A DNA stretch of 10,000 nucleotides. It comes from Magnetospirillum sp. GTDB taxonomy: Bacteria; Pseudomonadota; Alphaproteobacteria; Rhodospirillales; Magnetospirillaceae. Each line of letters opens with the position of its first letter. Positions within the stretch are counted from its first letter, which is position 1. The notes under the pieces are model-generated. The model did no database searches, had not been told where the DNA came from, and saw only the letters and a list, made by a program, of their open reading frames with translations. The DNA is taken from the NCBI GenBank assembly GCA_020217035.1, contig JAIWOG010000211.1, forward strand, positions 1-10,000, given 5' to 3'. Of this stretch, positions 1 through 4,583 are shown piece after piece. The translations under genes were made by a program, and so were the position numbers.

Positions 1-394
1 ATTCCGCCCTGGGATACAAAAGCCCATGCCGCTTCGAGGCCGAAGCCGCATAAACCGGGAAACGCTCTCCACTCTTTCCGGGCAAGTCCAGATTGATGCA
101 TGGGAAGAGAGGGGCGACGGCGAGGCGGCATAGTCAAAGTATAGCGATCGCCATACATATTGCCACCAGATGCTGTGCACCCTTTTCTTTTTCCCAAGCA
201 GCCTTGTGACGTGGCGGCAGAAGATCATCGTGCGATCGACTCTGCCCTAAGACCGCCCCCACATCAAAATTCGTAACGCACGCCAATCAGCCATTCACTC
301 GCCTTCAATTGCCCCTGCTAAGGGGTGGTGAAGCTGCCACTACTCCCCTCCACTTGCCAGGGAAAGTCCAAAACGGTGGTCGCGCAGCCCCCCC
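1..394. other. Stretch without a recognisable gene
   Basis: I see no reading frame here with protein-like composition, no tRNA or rRNA signature and no complete insertion-sequence end. Small structures only: a perfect 6-bp hairpin GCTTCG-AGGC-CGAAGC at 31-46, an imperfect inverted repeat (7 of 8 pairs) at 55-62/75-82, and a CCCCT-GCTA-AGGGG hairpin at 312-325. None is followed by a T-run, so they are not convincing terminators. It may be intergenic sequence or decayed DNA beside the IS630 remnant. Confidence 0.5.
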
Positions 395-594
395 TCGAGG
401 CCGCATGCCGCGCTGGTACCATCGGCAGCTCAACCGCCCTTTCTGGCCGACGCGGGCTTCCTCCTGGCACCACAGTTCGATCCGTTCCGTCTCTGGATGG
501 GTGGCCTCGATCTCGCGCATCAGCGCCGGAAACTTTTTTTGAAAGCCTCCTGGGCGGTCGGGTTGGCTTCGGGGTGCTGGGGGCACGCCGTCAT
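395..594 (-). pseudogene. IS630-family transposase remnant, internal fragment
   Basis: Minus-strand translation across a one-base frame change gives a run typical of the middle of IS630-family transposases. It contains HPEANPTAQEAFKK, then KFPALMREIEATHPE, then ELW-CQEEARVGQKGRL and a WYQRGMRPRG end. The two halves lie in different frames that meet at a run of seven T on the plus strand (534-540). The change could be an indel or a former -1 slippage site; programmed frameshifting has been reported for part of this family. The family's first catalytic Asp sits in a QDE motif, but here the motif reads QEE. Both ends of the transposase are missing: similarity stops near 395 and I cannot extend it upstream of about 594, just beyond the stop of the fic gene. 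No terminal repeats were recognised. I read it as a dead fragment. Confidence 0.75.
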
Positions 595-624
595 CCGAGC
601 GGCACAGCAGGAAATAGCGTTCAT

Positions 625-1764
625 TCAGGACAGGTTGACCGGCTCGAACAGACGGATCACTTCGAAAGCGGTAAAAAGACGATCTCGCCCACCAACATCC
701 AGTTGAGTGACGATGCCCAAGTCGGTCAAGCGTTTGATTGCAGTGTTCATCGCCTGGAACGTTACCGCACCACACAATTGAACTAACGCATCGCTGACGG
801 TAAAGGTTGGCTTGGTCAGTATCCAGGGCACAAGTCGGTGGACAACGCTATGGGAGCGTACCGACTTGGTTGCCGCGAGCCACCGTAAATGAATCGTTCC
901 AAGCTTTTCCAGACGCTCCAGGTTTGATGCGGCGCTCTGGGCGACCATGGAGCAGAACACCCGCACCCAGGGAGAGAATTCTCCTGTGCGGCGAGCATCC
1001 TTGAGCGCGTCCACGTAGACATTCTTGTTCAGATGCACCGCTTCACCCACGAAGGCACAAGCATGGCGGAGAACGCCTTTCCGCCGTAAGGCGAGCGGTA
1101 TCAGCAAACGACCGACGCGACCGTTGCCATCCGGAACCGGGTGGATGTGCTCGAACAGCCAATGAGACAGCGCTTGGCGCACCAGTTCGGGCCGCTCATC
1201 GTCCTCGGCGGTGAAGCGATCCCACATAACCATAGACTGAGCCGTTGAGGCCGGGGCGGTGTAAAAGAACGTCGCCCCCGTGGCCTCGGGATCATAGGTT
1301 CCGTTAGGATGGACTTTCAGCTTGCCGGCGCCGGCGGCAATCATTGGGTCCCTCGCCCCCTTGAACAGGCGCTGATGAATGAGAAGTGCGGCATCGACGT
1401 AGGATGCTGCGTCGCACGCGGACAATTCGTCGAATGCGTATGCCGTCGCAGCGACCTCGCGCACATCCTCCGGCTCTTTAGCACGCTTCAGGGAACTTTG
1501 ATATTCCAGCAAATCGGTGAAGGTCGTGGTCGCGCCCTCGGCCCCTGATGAATGAACTGCGTCCAGGCGCGCGAACAGTTTGCCGACCACGTCAGGTATC
1601 GGAAAAGCTGCAAGCGCTCGATCAAACTCCTCGACCGCCTTCGTGGCGCGTTGAAGTTGCCCCCACACGTCCTCGAGCTTGGGAAATAGCGGCGCCGCCG
1701 GCAGATAACACAGCCGCCCCCGCTCATCGGGTACGTAGCTGCCGAAACCTTGCATGGCGCACAT
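625..1764 (-). CDS. fic: Fic-domain protein AMP-transferase, class II, with C-terminal winged-helix region
   Basis: Fic enzymes transfer AMP (or another nucleotide moiety) from a nucleotide to hydroxyl side chains of target proteins. The 379-residue product carries HPVPDGNGRVGR at residues 208-219, matching HPFx(D/E)GNGRxxR except for Val where Phe is usual. His208 would be the catalytic base; Asp212 and Asn214 bind metal and phosphates. Residues 72-77 read SSGAEG, fitting the inhibitory (S/T)xxxE(G/N) motif N-terminal to the Fic core (class II), with Glu76 expected to block productive ATP binding. An N-terminal region with YLPAAPLFP at about 20-28 and a C-terminal helix-turn-helix-like region (about 290-375) match the common long bacterial Fic layout. 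The second Met (1755) is an alternative start with a better-spaced AGGG upstream. It stands alone, outside the transfer genes, on the flank side of the tRNA fragment. The target is unknown and no partner antitoxin gene is visible. Confidence 0.9.
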   Translation of the reverse strand: MCAMQGFGSYVPDERGRLCYLPAAPLFPKLEDVWGQLQRATKAVEEFDRALAAFPIPDVVGKLFARLDAVHSSGAEGATTTFTDLLEYQSSLKRAKEPEDVREVAATAYAFDELSACDAASYVDAALLIHQRLFKGARDPMIAAGAGKLKVHPNGTYDPEATGATFFYTAPASTAQSMVMWDRFTAEDDERPELVRQALSHWLFEHIHPVPDGNGRVGRLLIPLALRRKGVLRHACAFVGEAVHLNKNVYVDALKDARRTGEFSPWVRVFCSMVAQSAASNLERLEKLGTIHLRWLAATKSVRSHSVVHRLVPWILTKPTFTVSDALVQLCGAVTFQAMNTAIKRLTDLGIVTQLDVGGRDRLFTAFEVIRLFEPVNLS

Positions 1765-1789
1765 CCCTATTCAAGCTTTCTTATCACAA

Positions 1790-1816
1790 GCTATAATATT
1801 GATGCTCGGTGTTCAA
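1790..1816 (-). promoter_or_regulatory. Possible promoter of the fic gene
   Basis: On the minus strand TTGAAC (1811-1816) is followed after 15 bp by TATAGC (1790-1795). An overlapping TATTAT lies at 1793-1798. The region is AT-rich next to GC-rich genes and lies 25-50 bp upstream of the fic start. The spacer is shorter than the usual 17 bp, so this is a weak prediction. Confidence 0.25.
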
Positions 1817-1911
1817 GGATGATGCAGCATATTGAGGAGCCATTGTCGACAAGCAGGCTTGCCTTCCCCCTTCAGCACACCTTGCGCGGGTGTGCGGGAG
1901 TTTGCGTTCGG

Positions 1912-1931
1912 TTGCTTACCCTTTGCTTACC
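1912..1931. repeat. Tandem pair of TTGCTTACC, 11-bp period
   Basis: TTGCTTACC occurs at 1912-1920 and again at 1923-1931, one helical turn apart. On the minus strand these read GGTAAGCAA, sharing GGGTAAG with the repeat pair at 2231-2250 on the other side of the tRNA fragment. The location, spacing and opposite orientation would suit arm-type binding sites of a tyrosine integrase. That role is inference. Confidence 0.5.
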
Positions 1932-1941
1932 TGGAATCAAA

Positions 1942-1971
1942 AAGGCCTTAGCGTTGAAGCGCTAATGCCTT
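1942..1971 (-). terminator. Rho-independent terminator of the tRNA-fMet transcript
   Basis: The 12-bp arms 1942-1953 and 1960-1971 pair at all but one position (1947 with 1966) around a 6-nt loop. On the minus strand the hairpin runs directly into TTTTT (complement of 1939-1943). It sits 9 bp beyond the tRNA 3' end, as expected for the native terminator of that gene. A second T-run at 1976-1980 means it may also stop plus-strand transcripts. Confidence 0.75.
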
Positions 1972-1979
1972 GATATTTT

Positions 1980-2029
1980 TGGTTGCGGGAGCAGGATTTG
2001 AACCTGCGACCTTCAGGTTATGAGCCTGA
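1980..2029 (-). tRNA. 3' fragment of initiator tRNA-fMet(CAT); probable attachment site
   Basis: Read on the minus strand, this is the anticodon arm with loop CTCATAA (anticodon CAT at 2020-2022), the variable region GGTCG, a complete T arm with GGTTCAAATCC, the acceptor 3' strand GCTCCCGCAA and an encoded CCA (1980-1982). The sequence upstream of the anticodon arm (beyond 2029) no longer matches a tRNA: no D arm and no acceptor 5' strand. A tRNA 3' half kept with its terminator is what a tyrosine-recombinase integration into a tRNA gene leaves at the distal junction, the intact tRNA gene being restored at the other end. The identity as initiator rests on recall of alphaproteobacterial tRNA-fMet sequences. 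The fragment cannot yield a functional tRNA. Confidence 0.85.
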
Positions 2030-2188
2030 ATGTTTCTTTCCTGCCACAGGGATTGCCGACACCGTGACAGACCCGTTATCCATCAACGTCGTCATGCCCT
2101 TCCGGCGAAATGCCCAAGAAAGCTGCCATCAGTCATCAACACACGTTATTACCCCAGAGCGAGACATCATCAGCCGATGACACAGCAG

Positions 2189-2206
2189 CTGTCTCAGCCT
2201 GTCTCA
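2189..2206. repeat. Two direct copies of CTGTCTCA, 10-bp period
   Basis: CTGTCTCA occurs at 2189-2196 and 2199-2206. The reverse complement of its core, GAGACA, appears at 2161-2166. Helically phased short repeats upstream of transfer genes can be binding sites for oriT accessory proteins, regulators or excisionase. Which of these, if any, is unknown. Confidence 0.35.
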
Positions 2207-2230
2207 AGCTCAAAAAACACCACCACCGGT

Positions 2231-2250
2231 TTTGGGTAAAATTTGGGTAA
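2231..2250. repeat. Tandem pair of TTTGGGTAA, 11-bp period
   Basis: TTTGGGTAA occurs at 2231-2239 and 2242-2250. The spacing equals that of the TTGCTTACC pair at 1912-1931, and the shared core is GGGTAA in opposite orientation. Flanking a tRNA attachment core at about 0.05-0.2 kb, the two pairs resemble integrase arm sites. Confidence 0.5.
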
Positions 2251-2325
2251 GTCTTCGACTTGGAAAGCTAACCCATTGATTCGCTTGGCGTCCCCAAGGG
2301 TACACAGAGTTTTTGCTGCCAGCCG

Positions 2326-2349
2326 AATCGTGACCGAATGATCACGATT
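2326..2349. promoter_or_regulatory. 8-bp perfect inverted repeat just upstream of traK
   Basis: AATCGTGA (2326-2333) and TCACGATT (2342-2349) are perfectly inverted around an 8-base spacer, ending 10 bp before the chosen traK start and touching its Shine-Dalgarno run. It could be an operator for autoregulation of the traK operon or a relaxosome protein site at oriT. A short translational hairpin is also possible. Confidence 0.5.
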
Positions 2350-2359
2350 GGGGGATTTT

Positions 2360-2719
2360 GTGTCTGGGACACGTTGGGGTCAAGCGAAACGTGAAGTCAT
2401 AGGTCTTTGGCCTTTGATTTCCCTTCGTCTCGAAGAAGGATGCTCTCACCGTCGCATTTGGCTTGAAGTACAAGCCGACGGGCGCGTGACTGTGACCCTG
2501 CGCAACTTTTCAGAACAAATCAAAAGACGGCAGAAAGAACTCTTGCCGTCTCCCCACCAACCGGCAGGCCGCGACCTGCTGACGTTGGCTGGTTCTCCCA
2601 CAACCGTGATTGCTCCGGTCAATCGCCCGGACGTGTCCGAGCCGCCTCCTGCGGAGGTCGGCCCCACGGCCACGTTCGATCACAACGCTCGGGCCAGAAA
2701 ATTGGACGAGCTGTTTTAA
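2360..2719 (+). CDS. traK: TraK-like oriT-binding protein
   Basis: The 119-residue basic protein starts at GTG 2360, four bases after GGGGGA (2350-2355); an in-frame TTG at 2348 is less likely because it would consume that ribosome-binding site. Residues 24-56 contain a segment ending in IWLEVQADGRVTVTLRNF and a basic helix. This parallels RP4 TraK, where a similar run (IW...GKV...YETF) precedes a basic stretch, and the C-terminus ends in a short charged hydrophobic tail as in TraK. In RP4, TraK binds and bends oriT DNA beside the relaxosome. The middle (about residues 60-105) is Pro-rich and probably disordered. It is followed after 12 bp by traL and then traM, the RP4 gene order, which strengthens a call that rests on weak sequence similarity recalled from memory. 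Confidence 0.65.
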   Translation: MSGTRWGQAKREVIGLWPLISLRLEEGCSHRRIWLEVQADGRVTVTLRNFSEQIKRRQKELLPSPHQPAGRDLLTLAGSPTTVIAPVNRPDVSEPPPAEVGPTATFDHNARARKLDELF

Positions 2720-2731
2720 CGGGAGCAACAC

Positions 2732-3451
2732 ATGCAGGTTGAAATGGTCCTTCAGGGCAAGGGCGGTGTCGGCAAGTCGATGATCGCCTCTTTGCTGGCT
2801 CAACACGCCATCGCTCACAACAGCAAGGCGATGTGCATCGACACCGACCCGGTGAACGCCACGTTCTCGGGTTATCGCGCCTTCGATGTCGAAACCCTCG
2901 ACATCATGGAAGGCGACGACATCAACCCCCGCACCTTCGACCAGCTGATCGAACGGATCATGACGGCGGAAGCCGACCGCATGATCATCGACAACGGCGC
3001 CTCGACGTTTATTCCGCTGTGCTCGTACCTGCTGCAAAACGACGTGGCCGGGCTTCTGCAGGAAGGCGGACACTCGATCCGCCTGCACACGGTCATCACG
3101 GGCGGGCAGGCCATGCAGGACACGCTGGAAGGCTTTGCCTCGCTGTGCCGCAACATTCCCGACGCCGGGGTCGTTGTGTGGCTGAACGAGTATTTCGGCA
3201 AGGTCGCCTATAACGGCAAACCCTTCGAAAGCAGCAAGGTCTACGAAAAGAACCAGGCCCGCGTCGAAGCCATCGTGACCGTGCCGGCGGTGAAGCCGGA
3301 AACCTTCGGTCAAGACATGCATAAAATGCTGACGCGGCGCATCACCTTCGTCGAAGCCATCGCCAGCCCCGACTTCACCATCATGGAACGCCAGCGTCTG
3401 AAAATGATGCAGCGGACCTTGTTCATGAACATGGACAAGGCCCACCTGTGA
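2732..3451 (+). CDS. traL: TraL, ParA/MinD-type ATPase of conjugation
   Basis: The 239-residue protein begins with a deviant Walker A, KGGVGKS, at residues 10-16, with the signature Lys10. It is followed by CIDTDPVNAT (35-44, Walker A') and IIDNGAS (85-91, Walker B with Asp87). The stretches VLQGKGGVGKSMIA, DTDPVNATF, LLQE-GH and TGGQA-DT match RP4 TraL closely as I recall it, and the length is nearly identical. TraL belongs to the oriT-proximal leader operon of IncP plasmids; its exact role is not settled, and a positioning or assembly function is likely from its MinD/ParA fold. No transmembrane segment is seen, so it should be cytosolic. GGGAG at 2721-2725 serves as the ribosome-binding site. 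Its stop overlaps the traM start as TGATG. Confidence 0.9.
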   Translation: MQVEMVLQGKGGVGKSMIASLLAQHAIAHNSKAMCIDTDPVNATFSGYRAFDVETLDIMEGDDINPRTFDQLIERIMTAEADRMIIDNGASTFIPLCSYLLQNDVAGLLQEGGHSIRLHTVITGGQAMQDTLEGFASLCRNIPDAGVVVWLNEYFGKVAYNGKPFESSKVYEKNQARVEAIVTVPAVKPETFGQDMHKMLTRRITFVEAIASPDFTIMERQRLKMMQRTLFMNMDKAHL

Positions 3452-3927
3452 TGGACGATCCCATCTTCGATCCCGAAACCGGGGAACTGATCCAAGCCGG
3501 CGGCGCCAAGCCGCCGCCGGCACCCGCAGCCATGAGCCTCGACGATGCCCGCGCCATGCTGGTGCGGGCGCACGGCGTGGCGATCTCGGCCGATGACCCG
3601 ATCCTGATGCTGGTGAGCCTGCATCAGGGCTTCGTCGCCGATTACGAAGGCATGCTTCGCCGGCACGACGACGCCATTCGCGGCTTCCTCGGCGCCACCG
3701 GGGAAGCCTGCGCCGAAGCTGTCGAAAACGTCCTGGCCAGCCTGAAGGAGAAGACCGTCAAGGCGTCCATCGACAACGCCTTTGCCTTGGTCACCCAGCA
3801 GGCCATCGCCATGGAACAACTGCGGGCCGAAATGCGCCGGCACCGCCGCGTCCACGTCCTTCTCACCGTTCTGACCCTGATCGCCGCCGGCCTGGTGGGC
3901 GGCGTCCTGACCCTGTTCATCCGCTGA
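3451..3927 (+). CDS. traM: TraM-like conjugal transfer protein, C-terminally anchored
   Basis: Product of 158 residues, starting at the ATG that overlaps the traL stop (TGATG, 3449-3453); a GTG one codon earlier is possible. The N-terminal 27 residues are acidic then Pro/Ala-rich. Residues 38-56 (LVRAHGVAISADDPILML) match the conserved core of IncP TraM, which typically reads KHG..-..DDPI--L. A long helical region (about 60-130) ends in a basic stretch (RRHRR) and one C-terminal membrane helix, 135-157, giving a probable tail-anchored inner-membrane protein with a cytosolic N-terminus. The position after traL supports the call. It should not be confused with the quorum-sensing antiactivator TraM of Ti plasmids, which is unrelated. 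Its mechanism is not known from the sequence. Confidence 0.75.
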   Translation: MDDPIFDPETGELIQAGGAKPPPAPAAMSLDDARAMLVRAHGVAISADDPILMLVSLHQGFVADYEGMLRRHDDAIRGFLGATGEACAEAVENVLASLKEKTVKASIDNAFALVTQQAIAMEQLRAEMRRHRRVHVLLTVLTLIAAGLVGGVLTLFIR

Positions 3928-3938
3928 AAGGCATCATC

Positions 3939-4253
3939 ATGTTGACCAAGAAACAAACCATCTTCCTGGCCGCCTTCGCCGTGGCCTTGGCCGCCGCCTT
4001 CGCCATGCCGGCATTCGCCGCCGACGCCGATTGGGTGAAGCCGGTCAATGAAGGCGTAAAATCCTTGACCTCTTCCCTGGTGGCCATTGCCGGCGGCGTC
4101 ATCGGCATCGCCATTGTCGGTTACGCCATCTGGGGCGCCTTCAAGCAGCGCCTGGAAATGCCGACCTTCGTCACCCTGTTCATCTGCGGCCTGCTGGTCG
4201 GCATCGGCCCGGCCGCCATCGTCTGGTGGATCGACCTGGTCAAGCAGAGCTGA
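3939..4253 (+). CDS. virB2: VirB2-like major pilin (TrbC family)
   Basis: The 104-residue precursor has a long Sec signal peptide with KK at 4-5, a hydrophobic core at 7-22 and a probable cut after AFA27, leaving a ~77-residue mature pilin. Two membrane helices follow, about 46-66 (Gly-rich, VAIAGGVIGIAIVGYAIW) and 76-97, joined by a short basic loop (FKQRLE). This is the VirB2/TrbC pilin architecture and usual size. After extraction from the inner membrane such subunits polymerise into the conjugative pilus. A weak AAAGG ribosome-binding site lies about 8 bp upstream, and the gene starts 12 bp after traM, directly before virB3 as in nearly all T4SS operons. Whether the mature pilin is cyclised cannot be read from the sequence. 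Confidence 0.9.
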   Translation: MLTKKQTIFLAAFAVALAAAFAMPAFAADADWVKPVNEGVKSLTSSLVAIAGGVIGIAIVGYAIWGAFKQRLEMPTFVTLFICGLLVGIGPAAIVWWIDLVKQS

Positions 4254-4256
4254 CCG

Positions 4257-4583
4257 ATGAAAGCGCGGTCGGTGATCTTCACGCACCAGCAGTTTCCGCC
4301 GTCGATATTCGGCCTGCCGCCCATGCTGGCCATCGGCAGCTGCGCTGCCGGCGCTGTCGCCTATATCGCAACCGTCATCGCCGGGTTCGTGCCTGTGGCC
4401 TTGATCGTCGCGTCGCTGGTGACGGTGATCGGCTTGGTCAAAGCCTATCGCCTGGGGAAAGCCGACCGCCACGTCGAATCCGTCTTTCTGACCACCCTCA
4501 AGTTCTGGGGCTTCAATTCCACCTGCCGAGGGCTCACCACCGGAGCGCCCCCAGAACGCTCCCACCAGGGAGGCCGCTCATGA
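4257..4583 (+). CDS. virB3: VirB3-like inner-membrane T4SS protein
   Basis: Encodes 108 residues with two closely spaced hydrophobic helices (about 22-42 and 44-62), then a basic, partly polar tail, the layout of VirB3/TrbD. It starts only 3 bp after the virB2 stop and its own stop overlaps the virB4 start as ATGA, so translation is probably coupled through the cluster. VirB3 associates with VirB4 at the inner membrane and is needed for pilus assembly; in some systems the two are fused. A longer frame of virB4 runs upstream through this gene without a stop, but virB3 has the typical composition and position. The tail after residue 90 is Gly/Pro-rich and slightly longer than in many VirB3 proteins. 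Confidence 0.85.
   Translation: MKARSVIFTHQQFPPSIFGLPPMLAIGSCAAGAVAYIATVIAGFVPVALIVASLVTVIGLVKAYRLGKADRHVESVFLTTLKFWGFNSTCRGLTTGAPPERSHQGGRS

Larger units (their letters stand above)
2030..2359. other. Leader between att site and traK; expected oriT region
   Basis: I find no credible gene in these ~330 bases. In RP4 the origin of transfer lies directly upstream of traK, so by synteny this is where an oriT could sit. It holds three repeat structures listed separately: CTGTCTCA copies at 2189-2206, TTTGGGTAA copies at 2231-2250 and an 8-bp inverted repeat at 2326-2349. A weaker hairpin, CTTGG-CGTCC-CCAAG, begins near 2284. No clear match to the IncP nick consensus ATCCTGC is present within the leader, so oriT function is only positional inference. 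Confidence 0.4.

Noticed and set aside
325..786. Plus-strand frame of 153 residues over the IS630 remnant
   Set aside because: The minus strand carries recognisable transposase segments; the plus frame shows no motif or start signal.
1548..1965. Short plus-strand frames across the fic start and its upstream region
   Set aside because: They lack ribosome-binding sites and protein-like composition, and run through the terminator and repeat region.
1990..1996. ATCCTGC on the minus strand, identical to the core of the IncP nick site
   Set aside because: It is the normal T-arm/acceptor sequence of the tRNA-fMet fragment, so the match is coincidental.
1983..2180. Plus-strand frame beginning MREQDLNLRPSGYEPE
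   Set aside because: This is the well-known false protein made by reading the antisense strand of a tRNA gene; the first part is the tRNA-fMet fragment and the rest has no protein-like pattern.
2510..3523. Long minus-strand frame of 337 residues opposite traL
   Set aside because: It is His/Arg/Gln/Gly-rich as expected for the antisense of a GC-rich gene, and the plus strand encodes an unmistakable TraL.
4226..4579. 118-residue N-terminal extension of the virB4 frame
   Set aside because: It runs antiparallel in composition to virB3 and virB2 ends, is Arg/His/Pro-rich, and VirB4 proteins normally begin where ATG 4580 does, with a good ribosome-binding site there.
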